64,000 nt of DNA from JASHVB01 sp963762885 (GCA_963762885.1 CAVXNH010000070.1:122291-186290), one strand, 5' to 3'; shown: positions 12,211-22,509, counted from the first letter of the stretch. Notes: a model not told the origin generated them from the letters alone. Numbers and translations: made by a program.

Positions 12211-12653
12211 ATGGTTCGATGGATACTGCGTTGGCTGTTCGTCCTGCCGCTGCTGCTGGCGCCGGCGGCCTTTGCCCAGGACAGCGGCACCCCGGATGAG
12301 GCGAAGGCAATGGCGGTACGCGCCGCCGAGCTGCTCGGTCCCAGGGTGCGGAAGCCGCCTTTCCGGAATTCGATAAGGGTGCCGCGTACCATGACCGGGA
12401 TCTTTACGTGATGGTGTACGACCAGACCGGCAAATGTGTCGCGCACGGCGCCAATGCCGCGCTGATCGGCAAGTCGCTGATCGATCTCAAGGACATCGAC
12501 GGGACGCCGATCATTCGGAACCTCGTCGCGGTCGAGGACGCCGCCTGGGTGGACTACAAATGGCCGCATCCGACGACCAAGAAGATCGAGCCGAAAACAA
12601 CCTACGTCGTTCGCGTCGGTGACTATCGGGTCGGGGTGGGCGCCTACAAATAG
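12211..12653 (+). CDS. Secreted single-cache domain protein, frameshifted
   Basis: A small periplasmic sensor-type protein. A clear signal peptide (LRWLFVLPLLLAPAAFAQ) is followed by a single cache (sCache_2-like) domain: helix with KAMAVRAAELL, then after one indel near 12,345 a LYVMVYDQTGKCVAHGAN strand pair, LIGKSLIDLKDIDG, and a TTYVVRVGDYRVGVGAYK ending typical of the family. About 147 residues when joined. Cache domains bind small ligands in the periplasm. The chemoreceptor gene starts only 27 bases downstream, so the soluble cache protein may present a ligand to that receptor; this is inferred from context. Confidence 0.8.
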
Positions 12654-12679
12654 CGACCGATGTGCGCGCAGGCGGGAAT

Positions 12680-14382
12680 ATGCAAGTGACGCGCATCGGC
12701 GCCTGGTTCGGCAACCTGCGGATCGGCGCCAAAAGCGCGCTTGCGCCAGCGTTCGGTATCATCGGGCTGATCGCGATCGCCGCCGGGTCGATCTTGGTGC
12801 TCGAACAGCTGACGCAGGATTTCCGCTCGCTCAACGAGACGTCGTTCGTCCGCTTCGCCGAGGCCGCGAAGCTGGATCGTGAGGTCCTGCGGGTGAACGC
12901 CGAGCTGTACGCGATCGGCTCGCTCGCCGCCAACGCAAACGACCCCAAATTGCTTGGCACGCGGATCGCGGCGGTGCAGCAGCGCATGGACGATCTGATC
13001 CGCGAAGCGGCCGAGGTGACCGGGGCTGCCGGTGGCGCCGGCGACGGCAAGGCGATCGTCGCGACGCTCATAGCCTATCGCCAGAGCGCCCGCGACATGC
13101 TCGACATGACGGCTGCGGACGCCGGCATGGCGCTGACGCTGATGAGCGGGGTGCAGGACAATTTCGTCCGGCTCGGAGGCTTGCTCGATGCCTTGGTTGA
13201 GGCGGTCGATCGAGGCCGGGCCGAGACCTACCAAGGCGCCCTGGCATCGATCGGTGCGGCGCGTGCCGGGCTGCTGGGAGCCGCCGCGTTGGCGACGCTG
13301 CTGGCGATTCTCGCCGCCGTCATGGCGACCAGGGCGATCAGCCGTCCGGTCGCCGCGCTGACCGTGGTGATGACGCGCATGGCGCAGGGGTCGAGCGAGG
13401 CCGCCATTGCGGGTTGCGAGGGCCGCAACGAACTTGGCGCGATGGCCCGCGCCCTGCGGGTGTTCAACGACAACGCCATCGAACGGGATCGCTTGTTGCG
13501 CGAGCAAGGGGTGGATCGCGAGGCGCGGCTGGTTCACGCACAAGGGCTCGAGGCCGGGGTCAAGGCGTTCGAGCACGACGTTGCGGCGATCCTTGGCACT
13601 TTCGTCGAGGCGGCCACGGAGTTGGACGGCGCGGCCCGCTCGATGTCCGCCCGCGCGGGCGAGACGGCAGAGCAAAGCGCGGCGGCGCTGGCGGCGGTTG
13701 GTCAGACGAGCGCGGACGTCCGGTCGGTCACTCAGGCGGCCGAGGAGATTGCCGCATCGATCGCCGAGATCGCCGGGCAGGTCGCGCAGTCGTCGGTCAT
13801 TTCGCAGGAGGCGGTGGCGCAGGCGCGCCGCAGCAACGATGCGGTCGCGAGCCTTGCCGTCGCGGCGCAGCGGATCGGCGAGGTTGTCACGCTGATCCAG
13901 ACATCGCCGGCCAGACCAACCTGCTCGCGCTCAACGCCACGATCGAGGCGGCGCGCGCCGGCGAGGCCGGCAAGGGCTTCGCGGTGGTCGCCGCCGAGGT
14001 CAAGGCACTCGCCGGTCAGACGGCGCGGGCCACCGAGGAGATCTCCGCCCAGATCGCGGCAATCCAGTCGGCAACCGGCGCGGCGGTGGAGGCGATCGAG
14101 GCGATCGGCCACACGATCGCCGCAATCGATCGGATTTCCGCTTCTATCGCCGGGGCGGTAGCGCAGCAGGGTGCGGCGACTCGTGCGATTGCCGGCAACG
14201 TGCAGCATGCGGCGATCGGGACCCAGGCGATGAGCGCCAGCATGTCCGACATGAGCCGCGCATCCGGGGAAGTTGGCGAGGCGGCGGCGCATGTTCTGCA
14301 TTCGGCAGATCAGCTTACGGACGAATCAGCGCGGCTGAAGCGGCGGGTCGAAACCTTCCTCGCGACCGTGTCGGCGGCGTGA
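12680..14382 (+). CDS. Methyl-accepting chemotaxis protein, frameshifted
   Basis: A chemoreceptor of about 567 residues. It has a TM helix near residues 20-45, a periplasmic four-helix type sensor region, a second TM helix (LLGAAALATLLAILAAVMAT), a HAMP domain (ISRPVAALTVVMTRMAQG), and a signalling domain with the conserved hairpin tip. The tip is split by loss of one G near 13,905: the joined reading is LIQDIAGQTNLLALNATIEA. The preferred start is the ATG at 12,680; another ATG lies six codons upstream. It follows the cache gene closely. It relays ligand binding to CheA/CheW, which are not encoded here. Confidence 0.85.
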
Positions 14383-14414
14383 GCAGGACTGAGGGGAGAT
14401 CATGTCGTTGCCGC

Positions 14415-14619
14415 TGTCATTGAGAGGCGCGGAGCGACGAAGCAATCCCCCGCCTGACGAACCGCCCGTGGTTCGTCGGCGGGGGATTGCCGCGTCGCTG
14501 CGCTCTTCGCAAGAAACAGTCCCCCGTGTCATGGCCGGCGCAGGCCGGCCATCCACGTCTCTGGGTACGCCAAGGTCGAAGTCGTGGATGGCCGGCCTGC
14601 GCCGGCCATGACACGGGGG
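14415..14619. repeat. Two REP-like inverted repeats, one with perfect 37-bp arms
   Basis: The 342-base gap after the chemoreceptor contains no gene. From 14,415 to 14,511 is a GTCATTG...CGAAGCAATCCCCCGCC element and its inverted partner. From 14,521 to 14,557 and 14,583 to 14,619 lie two perfectly complementary 37-base arms that start CCCCCGTGTCATGGCCGGCG, around a 25-base loop. Such a hairpin could block transcription or be a BIME-type mobile repeat. Confidence 0.85.
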
Positions 14620-14725
14620 ACTGCGGTTTCATTCAGGGCGGGTCGGCCTCGCCGGCCGGTAGCGAACTCGCAATGCCAAACGGAATGCTCTAGCGTTCCT
14701 GGCGGGAGAGCGAAGAGGGAACGCC

Positions 14726-16010
14726 ATGAACGCGCCGGTCGCCGTCGAACGCACGGAAGATCCCCAGGGAGATGCCGCACGGGAAGCATGGTCGATCCCA
14801 CTGGACCGGATCGACGTCAGCGATCCGCATCTCTACCAGGACGATACCTGGCAGCCGTATTTTGCCCGGCTGCGGCGGGACGATCCTGTGCACTACACCG
14901 AAAACGGCATGTACGGGTCGTACTGGTCGGTGACAAAGTACAAGAGACATCATGCAGGTGGACACCAGCCAGCACGTGTTCTCCTCCGACGCCATGCTGG
15001 GCGGATCGTGATCCGCGACCTGCCGATGGACTATCCGGCGGCCGAGCTTCATCTCGATGGACCCGCCGAAGCACGACGAGCAACGCAAGGTGGTCGCGCC
15101 GATCGTGGCGCCGATGAATTTGCAAAAGCTCGCCGGCACGATCCGCGAGCGGGCCGGACGCATCCTGGACGACCTGCCGCGGGGGGAAACGTTCGACTGG
15201 GTGGATCGCGTGTCGATCGAGCTGACCACGCAGATGCTGGCGACGCTGTTCGACTTCCCCTTCGACGAGCGGCGTACGCTGACCTATTGGTCCGAATGTC
15301 TCCATGGTGAACACGCGGGCCGGCACGGAGATCGATACCGAGGCGAAGCGCGATGCCGTGCTGCAACAGATGCTCACGTATTTCACGGCGTTGTGGCACG
15401 AGCGCGCGCACCAGCCGCCGCGGCCCGATTTGATTTCGATGCTGGCGCATGGCGAGGCGACGCGCGATCTGCCGTCGCGTCCGCACGAATTCCTCGGCAA
15501 CCTGATCTTGCTGCTGTAGTCGGCGGCAACGACACGACGCGGAATTCGATTTCCGGCGGGGTACTGGCGCTGAACCGGTTTCCCGGCGAATACCGCAAGC
15601 TGCGGGACGACCCGGGGCTGATCACCAGCATGGTGCCGGAGATCATCCGCTACGTGACGCCGGTGATCCACATGCGGCGCACCGCGGTCGAGGACGTGGA
15701 GCTCGCCGGCAAGCAGATCCGCCGCGGCGACAAGGTGGTGATGTGGTACATCTCGGGCAATCGCGACGACGAGGCGATAGAGCATCCCGATGCGTTCATC
15801 ATCGACCGGGCGCGGCCGCGGCAGCATTTGTCGTTCGGCTTCGGCATCCATCGCTGTGTCGGCAACCGGTTGGCCGAGCTGCAACTGACGATCCTGTGGG
15901 AGGAAATCCTCAAGCGCTTTCCGGCGATCGAGCTGATGGGCGAGCCGCAGCGCAGCTACTCCAACGTCATCCATGGCATCACGTCGATGCCGGTGCGGAT
16001 TCCGGGGTGA
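14726..16010 (+). CDS. Cytochrome P450, CYP153 (alkane omega-hydroxylase) family, frameshifted
   Basis: Joined across at least four indels (near 14,945, 15,040, 15,300 and 15,518) this reads as a full P450 of about 425 residues. Family blocks are DTWQPYFARLRRDDPVHY, then MYGSYWSVTKYK, FISMDPPKHDEQRKVVAP, the I-helix GGNDTTRNSISGG, and the heme-binding loop SFGFGIHRCVGNRLAELQ with the cysteine ligand. These are CYP153 signatures; the family hydroxylates medium-chain alkanes or fatty acids at the terminal carbon using ferredoxin and ferredoxin reductase. Neither partner is encoded nearby. The start ATG at 14,726 follows a GGGAACGCC spacer. The acyl-CoA ligase 54 bases downstream fits a pathway from alkane or terminal alcohol to CoA ester. 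Confidence 0.88.
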
Positions 16011-16063
16011 AGGTAGCGCTTGTTTCCTTGTGTCATCGGCGGCGCCATCCGGGGGGAGGGGCA

Positions 16064-17756
16064 ATGACGACATTGACGGAAAGCTATGTGCACGGCGCGA
16101 GCGACGTTCCCTTTCTGAACCTCACCATGGGCGGCGCGCTGGATCGTGCCGCCGAACGCCACGGTGGCAATGTCGCATTGGTGTCGTGTCATCAGGGCCT
16201 GCGGTGGACCTGGGCCGAGTTTCGCGCGCGGGCTGACAGTGTCGCGGCCGGCTTCCTGGCTCTCGGGTTGCAGCCGCGCGACCGCATCGGCATCTGGTCG
16301 CCCAACAACGCCGAGTGGTTGCTCACGATGTTCGCCGCCGCCAAGGCGGGGCTGATCCTGGTCAGCCTGAAATCCGGCGTACCGCAACCCCGAGATCGCG
16401 TATTGCCTGAACAAGGTCGAATGCCGCGCGTTGGTGGTGGCGGATCGGCTGAAGACGTCGGATTACCTAGCGATGCTGCGCGAGCTGCTGCCAGAAGTGG
16501 CGGAAAGCCCGGCCGGTGGCCTGCGCTCTGCGCGCGTGCCCAGCCTGACGACGCTGATCCATATCGGCGAGGACGACGAACCGGGGTTCCTGCGGTTCTG
16601 CGATCTCGGCGCTCTTGGCGGCGCAAAAGAGCATGCGCGGCTGGCGGAGCTTGCCGCACGCATTCAGTTCGACGACCCGGTGAACATCCAGTTCACCAGC
16701 GGCACGACGGGACAGCCGAAGGCCGCGACGCTGACCCATCATGGCGTGGTCAACAACCTGCACTTCACCGCCGCCCGGTGCGGCGTGGACAGCAGCGATC
16801 GGGTCGTGCTGCCGGTGCCCATGTTCCACATCGCCGGCATGGGGTCGGTGTTGCTCAGCACGCTGAACGGCTGCCCGGTGGTGATGCCGTCGGAGACGTT
16901 CGATCCGGTCGCCACCATGCAGGCGATCCAAAGCGAACGCTGCAGCTATATCGGTGCGGTGCCGACCATGTTCGTGGCGATGCTGAACCATCCGGCGTTC
17001 GGCACGTTCGACATGACCAGTCTGCGCAAAGGCTATATCGGCGGCTCGCCGTGTCCGCTGGAGATCATGCGGCGGCTGATCGGCGAGATGTATCTCAGCG
17101 ACATCACCATCGTCTTCGGCATGACGGAGACCTCGCCGATCAGTTTCCAGACCCGGCCGGACGACACGCTGGAACGCCGTGTGTCCACCTGCGGCCAGGT
17201 GCACCCGCACGCCGAGGTGAAGATCGTCGACCTCGACGGGCGCGTCGTCCCGGTCGGGGTGGCGGGCGAAATCCTGGTGCGCGGCTACCTGGTGATGCGC
17301 GGCTACTGGAACGACCCGGAGCGCACCGCGGAAGCGATCGATGAGGCGGGCTGGATGCATACCGGCGATCTCGGCACGCTCGATGCCGAGGGCTACTGCA
17401 ACATCGTCGGACGCGTGAAGGACATGGTGATCCGCGGCGGCGAGAACGTGTTTCCGCGGGAGATCGAGGAGTTCCTCTACACGCATCCGGCGATCGACAA
17501 CGTGCACGTGTTCGGCGTGCCGGACGCGCTGATGGGCGAGGAGGTCGCTGCCTGGATCCGGCTGCGGGCGGACATTGCGGCGGAGGAGGATGCGATCCGC
17601 GCGTTCTGCCGCGGCCGCATCGCGCATTACAAGATCCCGCGCTACATCCGGTTCGTGCAGGAATTCCCGATGACGGCAAGCGGGAAGGTGCAGAAGTTCC
17701 GGATGCGCGAGGCGATGATACGGGAGTTGGACCTGGAGGTGCAGCAGACCGCGTGA
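16064..17756 (+). CDS. AMP-dependent synthetase / acyl-CoA ligase, frameshifted
   Basis: An ANL-superfamily ligase of about 564 residues that activates a carboxylic acid as an adenylate and transfers it to CoA. The start ATG 16,064 has a strong GGGGGGAGGGG site. One extra A near 16,378 shifts the frame; with CTGAATCCG restored it reads the usual NPAYRNPEIAYCLNKVECR. Motifs: phosphate loop FTSGTTGQPKAATLTH, VFGMTETSP (A5), GWMHTGDLG (A7), GRVKDMVIRGGENVFPREIE (A8) and the catalytic lysine in MTASGKVQKF (A10). Placed directly after CYP153, the likely substrate is a medium- or long-chain fatty acid. Confidence 0.85.
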
Positions 17757-17827
17757 GTTTCGGTGGCCGGGTCCTACGGCGACGGAGGGTAGGGGTGTTG
17801 TGTGCGGCGCGCGTCACCCTCACCCTA

Positions 17828-17853
17828 CCCTCTCCCGCAAGCGCGGGAGAGGG
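17828..17853 (+). promoter_or_regulatory. Hairpin overlapping the ribosome site of the DUF917 gene
   Basis: CCCTCTCCCGC pairs with GCGGGAGAGGG around a four-base loop. The right arm (GGGAGAGGG) is also the best Shine-Dalgarno match before the GTG at 17,862, so the hairpin could hide the ribosome site. Related palindromes occur at 35,951 and 41,561, so it may equally be a dispersed repeat. Confidence 0.5.
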
Positions 17854-17861
17854 ATTCTATC

Positions 17862-18950
17862 GTGCCGTTCACGCTGACCGAAACCGACCTTGAGGATATC
17901 GCCACCGGCGCCTGGATTCTTGGCACCGGCGGCGGTGGCGATCCGTATTTCTCCATGCTGGAAACCAAGCTGCTGTACGAACGCGGCGCGCGGGTCAGCG
18001 TGATCGACCCGCTGTCGCTACACGACGACGACCTGATCTGCTGCGTCGGCAAGATGGGCGCGCCGCTGGTGACGCAGGAGAAGCTGGGCGACGGCGAGGC
18101 CATCGCCGAAACGATCCGCCGGATGGAGGCCTATCTCGGCCGCCGCTTCAACGGCGTGATGATCTGGGAGATCGGCGGCGCCAACGGCTTCCAGGCGATC
18201 CTCGCCAGCGCCATCCTCGGCCTACCGGTGGTCGATTGCGACGCCATGGGACGCGCCTTCCCGCAAGCGGACATGACCACCTTCGCGATCTGCGACCTGC
18301 CCGCCTATCCGTGGACGATGGTCGATATCCGCCGCAACGCCATCATCTTCACCGAGGCCGAGGACTGGTCGTGGATGGAGCGCATGACCCGTCGCGCCTG
18401 CACCGTGTTCGGCTCGGTCGCCGCCACCTGCAAGGCGCCGCGCACCGGACGCGAGGTGAAGACCTGCACCGTGCTGCACACGTTGTCGAAGGCGCTGCGG
18501 CTCGGCCGCATCGTGCGCGAGGCGCGGCGCACGCATGCCGATCCGGTGCAGGCGATCCTGCACGCCGAACAAGGCGTGGCGCTATTCCGCGGCAAGGTCA
18601 GCGACGTGCAGCGCCGCACCAGCGAGGGCTGGCTGCGCGGCACGTTGTTAATCGACGGGCTGGACGTCCACGCCGGCCACGTCTTCCAACTCGAGTTCCA
18701 GAACGAATACGCCATTGGCCGCGAGGACGGCGAGGTGCGCGTCACGGTGCCCGACCTGATCTGCGTGCTCGACAGCGTCTCGGGCGAGGCGATCGGCACC
18801 GAAACGGTGCGCTACGGCCAGCGCGTCACGGTGGTGGGACTGCCGGCGCCGGCGATCCTGCGCTCGCCGAAGGGGTTGCAGCATGTCGGCCCGCGCGCCT
18901 TCGGCTACGATCTGGAGTTCCGTTCGCTGTTTGCGGACACCACCGCATGA
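17862..18950 (+). CDS. DUF917 family protein (S-methyl-thiohydantoin desulfurase-like fold)
   Basis: An intact 362-residue protein of the DUF917 family, which usually sits next to HyuA-type hydantoinase/oxoprolinase genes. The start is the GTG at 17,862 (VPFTLTETDLEDIATGAWIL); a Gly-rich loop GTGGGGDPYFS follows. Other family blocks are CVGKMGAPLVTQEKL, MIWEIGGANGFQAI, VVDCDAMGRAFPQADMTTF and GTETVRYGQRVTVVGLPAP near the C-terminus. No signal peptide or TM helix. It overlaps the next gene by four bases (ATGA), so the two are translationally coupled. The exact reaction is unknown; a role in opening or processing cyclic amides is inferred. Confidence 0.85.
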   Translation: MPFTLTETDLEDIATGAWILGTGGGGDPYFSMLETKLLYERGARVSVIDPLSLHDDDLICCVGKMGAPLVTQEKLGDGEAIAETIRRMEAYLGRRFNGVMIWEIGGANGFQAILASAILGLPVVDCDAMGRAFPQADMTTFAICDLPAYPWTMVDIRRNAIIFTEAEDWSWMERMTRRACTVFGSVAATCKAPRTGREVKTCTVLHTLSKALRLGRIVREARRTHADPVQAILHAEQGVALFRGKVSDVQRRTSEGWLRGTLLIDGLDVHAGHVFQLEFQNEYAIGREDGEVRVTVPDLICVLDSVSGEAIGTETVRYGQRVTVVGLPAPAILRSPKGLQHVGPRAFGYDLEFRSLFADTTA

Positions 18951-20500
18951 TCCGCGCCGGCATCGATGTCGGCGGCACCAATACAGATGCCGTGCTGCTG
19001 CACGGTAGCACGGTGCTGGCCGCGGCAAAGCAGCCCACCACCGCCGATGTCACCAGCGGGATCATCGGTTCCCTCCGCCTGGTGCTGGAGGAGTCAAAAA
19101 TCGCCCCCGCCGCCGTGGATGCGGTGATGATCGGCACGACGCATTTCGTGAACGCGGTGGTGCAACGGCGCGACCTCGCGCCGGTGGCGGCGCTGCGTGT
19201 CAACCTGCCGGCCGCCGCGCGCATACCGCCATTCTCCGACTGGCCGCGCGACCTACGCGACATCGTGCGGGGCCAGGTGTTCATGGTCCGCGGCGGACAT
19301 GAGGTGGACGGCCGTCCCATCGTGCCGATCGACACCGCCGCCATCCGCGACGCCGCGCGCGCGATCCGCGCCGCCGGCATCGTTTCGGTCGGGGTGTCCG
19401 CGGTGTTTTCTCCGTTGACGTCGGAAGCCGAGGACACCGCCGCCGCCATCCTGCGTGAGGAATATCCCGATGCCGCCATCACTTTGTCGCACGACCTGGG
19501 CCGCATCGGTCTGCTCGCACGCGAGAACGTCACCTTGCTCAATGCCAGCCTGATCCCGCTGGCACGCCGCACCATCGCCGCGTTCGAACAGGCGCTGCGC
19601 GCGATGGGCATCGCAGCGCCGCTATATATCACGCAGAACGACGGCACCGTGGTACGGGCGGCGAGTGCCGCTGCTTTCCCGGTGCACTGCTTTGCCTCCG
19701 GCCCGACCAACAGCCTGCGCGGGGCGGCGTTTCTGTCCGGTCTGACCGAGGCCGTGGTGGTTGACATCGGCGGCACCACCTCGGATTTCGGCGCCCTGGT
19801 GCACGGGTTTCCGCGCCCGGCCAACAACGTTGTCGAGATCGGCGGCGTGCGAACGTTGTTCCGTATGCCGGATCTGCTGTCGATCGGCCTGGGCGGCGGC
19901 ACGATCGTCGATCCCACGAACCCTGAACGCATCGGTCCGCGCAGTGTCGGATTTCGACTGACGGAGCAGTCGTTGGTGTTCGGCGGCGAGACGCTGACCT
20001 GCACGGATATCGGCGTCGCCGCCGGTTTGATCCGCCTGGGCGATCCGCAATGCGTAGCCGGTCTGTCCGTGGATTTCGTGCGACGGGCGCTGGCGCGTAT
20101 TCACGCCATGGTCGAGGAGAACGCCGACCGCATGAAGACCAGCACGGCGGCGCTGCCACTGATTGCGGTCGGCGGTGGCGGCTTCCTGATGCCGCAACGG
20201 ATCGCGGGTTTCTCCGCCGTAGTGCGCGTGCCGCACCAGGGGGTCGCCAACGCCGTCGGCGCCGCGATCGCGCAGGTGAGCGGCGAGGTGGACCGGGTGT
20301 TCACGGGTATGGGCCGTTCCGCGGCGATCGCCGAAGCCACACGTGTGGCCCGGGAACGCGCCGCCGGAAACGGCGCCGATCGGGCGACGCTGGAGGTGGT
20401 CGAGATCGAGGATCTTCCGCTCGCCTATCTTCCCGGCGACTCGTTGCGTGTGCGCGTGCGCGTCGTGGGTGATGTGCGGCACACGGCCCGTGCGACGTAG
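18947..20500 (+). CDS. Hydantoinase/oxoprolinase family protein HyuA-like
   Basis: An intact 517-residue member of the ATP-dependent hydantoinase/oxoprolinase A family. It has an N-terminal ASKHA-type phosphate loop (AGIDVGGTNTDAVLL), VMIGTTHFVNAVVQR, a second nucleotide-binding loop VVDIGGTTSDFGALV and a C-terminal LIAVGGGGFLMP. These enzymes use ATP to open five-membered lactams such as 5-oxoproline or hydantoins. It is shorter than full HyuA (about 700 residues), like other DUF917-linked members. Coupled to the preceding gene by an ATGA overlap. It probably functions with the cyclic amidase encoded on the opposite strand at 21-22.5 kb. Confidence 0.88.
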   Translation: MIRAGIDVGGTNTDAVLLHGSTVLAAAKQPTTADVTSGIIGSLRLVLEESKIAPAAVDAVMIGTTHFVNAVVQRRDLAPVAALRVNLPAAARIPPFSDWPRDLRDIVRGQVFMVRGGHEVDGRPIVPIDTAAIRDAARAIRAAGIVSVGVSAVFSPLTSEAEDTAAAILREEYPDAAITLSHDLGRIGLLARENVTLLNASLIPLARRTIAAFEQALRAMGIAAPLYITQNDGTVVRAASAAAFPVHCFASGPTNSLRGAAFLSGLTEAVVVDIGGTTSDFGALVHGFPRPANNVVEIGGVRTLFRMPDLLSIGLGGGTIVDPTNPERIGPRSVGFRLTEQSLVFGGETLTCTDIGVAAGLIRLGDPQCVAGLSVDFVRRALARIHAMVEENADRMKTSTAALPLIAVGGGGFLMPQRIAGFSAVVRVPHQGVANAVGAAIAQVSGEVDRVFTGMGRSAAIAEATRVARERAAGNGADRATLEVVEIEDLPLAYLPGDSLRVRVRVVGDVRHTARAT

Positions 20501-20635
20501 GACGATGCCGTTGCGCGGCCGGTGAATGCAACCGGATTGAAATCCGTCACGCACAAGAATGCACCAACCGTCATGGTCCGGCCATGACAGTTGGGCCGGC
20601 CTCGCGACGTCAAACTTTAAGGCGCTTGGTGTCAG

Positions 20636-20941
20636 ATGCGTTTTGTGCTCTTCGCTCTCGCTTTGATTCTGGCGGTGGCCGGCATCCGCACGGCTTTCAA
20701 TAATGTGGCCCGGCAGGTCGCCCATCCAACCGCCGACGCGCGCCTCGATTTTCATGGGACGCCAATGCCGCCGGCAGATTTCAGCGCCATGAACAATCTC
20801 ATGGCGAAGCAGCTTCCCAGCGGCCAGGACGGGTTTGCATCCAACGTCGTCATGCAGAACCAGCAATTCAACGACCGGATGGAGGACTTGCGAAACTACG
20901 CCCGCAATCCGGCCGGTTGGCATGGTGCTCCGCCACACTGA
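20636..20941 (+). CDS. Small secreted or membrane-anchored protein, unknown
   Basis: A 101-residue protein with one N-terminal hydrophobic segment (FVLFALALILAVAG) and a polar, Asn/Gln-rich remainder. An AAGG site lies about 13 bases before the ATG. I do not recognise a family. It stands alone between HyuA and a convergent gene, with a short GTCATGGTCCGGCCATGAC palindrome upstream at about 20,570. Moderate confidence that it is translated. Confidence 0.5.
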   Translation: MRFVLFALALILAVAGIRTAFNNVARQVAHPTADARLDFHGTPMPPADFSAMNNLMAKQLPSGQDGFASNVVMQNQQFNDRMEDLRNYARNPAGWHGAPPH

Positions 20942-21015
20942 GGCGTTCTCTGCGCGTGTTATAGCAAGCGACCGATAGACCGACGCACGGATGCGTTGCA
21001 CCGGCCGCCCTCACC

Positions 21016-21044
21016 GTCATGGCCGGGTCAAGCCCGGCCATGAC
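21016..21044. repeat. REP-like palindrome
   Basis: GTCATGGCCGGGT followed by AAGCCCGGCCATGAC, the same core as the copies at 14,521, 23,377 and 29,255. It lies between convergent genes. Confidence 0.8.
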
Positions 21045-21067
21045 GGCTGGGGCGGCCGGTGGCGCCT

Positions 21068-22498
21068 TCAAACCATGGGCGAGAACGGTCTCTCGGTGAT
21101 CGCGCGGGTCGTGCGGTCGGCGTTCTTTACCGCCGGCGGCGGCATCCGCACCTCGACCTGCTGTCCCCAGCCGGGGGCGGCGACGATCTCGCCATCGCGC
21201 ATCACCACCTTTCCGCGCACCAGCGTCATCACTGGCATGCCTTGCACTGCACGATCCGCGAAGGGCGTGACCTTGGAGCGTGAATGCAGGCGCTCGGCCG
21301 CGATCAAGCCTCGCCGGGTCAGATCCACCACCGCGATATCGGCATCGGCGCCAACCTGAAGCACTCCCTTGCGCGGATACAGGCCGAACGCCCGCGCCGG
21401 ATTGGCCGACGATGCTCGCACGTACTGCTGCAACGTCATCCGCCCCTGGTTCACCGCGGTCAGCATCAGTGGCATCGAGGTTTCCACGCCGGGAAATCCG
21501 CAGCCGCAGTCCCAGATGTTCGCACGCGTCTTTTCCTCCGGCAGATGCGGGGCGTGGTCGGTCGCCAGCATGTCGATCGTGCCATCCAGCAGCGCGTCGA
21601 ACAGTGGCGCTCCGTGACCAGGCTCGCGGATCGGCGGATTGACCCGCAGCACGGAGCCGTGCGGACCGCGCATGTCCTCGGTGGTGAGGAACAAATATTG
21701 CGGACACGTCTCCACGGTCAGGTCGATACCGCGGGCTTTCGCCGCGCGAATGTAGGGCAGGCTAAGCCGCGTGCTCTCATGCGCGATATGCACGCGCGCG
21801 CCGGTCCATTCGGCGAACACCGCAACGCGATTCAAAGCCTCCAGCGCGCAGACATCGGGGCGTGCGGCGAGATGTGCCAGCACGTCGGTGCGGCCCGCCG
21901 CCTGCATCGCACGCTCACGCCGGAACAGAATCGGAGAATTCTCCGCGTGCACCGTGCAGCGCAGGCCGAGCCGCGCGATGATCTCGAAACCCTCCAGAAT
22001 GGCGCCGTCGGACGGGCAGGGCAGGTTGCCGGTAGTGTTGCCGACGAACAGCTTGAAGCCGATGACCCCATCCGCCGCGAGGTTGTCCAGCGCGTCCAGA
22101 TTGCGCTCGTCCAGCAAGCCATAGATGCCATAATCCACCACCGCTTTCTCGCGCGCCCGGGCCTGTTTCAGCGCCAGTGTGTCGCGCGTGGCGGTGGGAG
22201 GCTCGGTGTTCGGCATGTCGAACACCGTGGTGACGCCGCCGCAGGCTGCCGCCGCGGTGCCGGTGCCCCAATCTTCCTTGTATTCAAGCCCCGGCTCGCG
22301 GAAATGCACGTGCGGGTCGATCGCGCCGGGCAGCAAATGGCGGCCACTGGCGTCGATCGTCTCACGCGCCGGCGGCATCAGTTCGGCGGTGCCGATCGCG
22401 GCGATGCGGCCGTCGAGGATCGCCAGGCTGGCGGCGACCGCGGCGTTCTCATTGACGATGGTGCCGCCGTGGATAACGAGATCGGCTTCGCGCGACAT
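21068..22498 (-). CDS. Dihydroorotase/allantoinase/hydantoinase-type cyclic amidase
   Basis: An intact 476-residue amidohydrolase. Start ATG 22,498 with an AAGGGGG site. Metal ligands are seen in the N-terminal PGAIDPHVHFREPG, the presumed carboxylated lysine in GVIGFKLFVGNTT, a histidine in CTVHAENSPI, a histidine in VHIAHEST and the aspartate in DMLATDHAPH. It closes with the usual amidohydrolase beta-sandwich (GADADIAVVDL). The sequence is near dihydroorotase, but the neighbours (DUF917, HyuA, SDR) and the lack of other pyrimidine genes suggest a catabolic cyclic amidase for hydantoin, dihydropyrimidine or allantoin. Downstream of the SDR gene on the same strand, 11 bases apart, so in one operon. 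Confidence 0.85.
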   Translation of the reverse strand: MSREADLVIHGGTIVNENAAVAASLAILDGRIAAIGTAELMPPARETIDASGRHLLPGAIDPHVHFREPGLEYKEDWGTGTAAAACGGVTTVFDMPNTEPPTATRDTLALKQARAREKAVVDYGIYGLLDERNLDALDNLAADGVIGFKLFVGNTTGNLPCPSDGAILEGFEIIARLGLRCTVHAENSPILFRRERAMQAAGRTDVLAHLAARPDVCALEALNRVAVFAEWTGARVHIAHESTRLSLPYIRAAKARGIDLTVETCPQYLFLTTEDMRGPHGSVLRVNPPIREPGHGAPLFDALLDGTIDMLATDHAPHLPEEKTRANIWDCGCGFPGVETSMPLMLTAVNQGRMTLQQYVRASSANPARAFGLYPRKGVLQVGADADIAVVDLTRRGLIAAERLHSRSKVTPFADRAVQGMPVMTLVRGKVVMRDGEIVAAPGWGQQVEVRMPPPAVKNADRTTRAITERPFSPMV

Positions 22499-22509
22499 GC
22501 AAACCCCCT

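Noticed and set aside
21068..22498. Pyrimidine-biosynthetic dihydroorotase pyrC
   Set aside because: The family fits, but no other pyrimidine gene is near and the neighbours are cyclic-amide catabolic genes, so no gene symbol was given.
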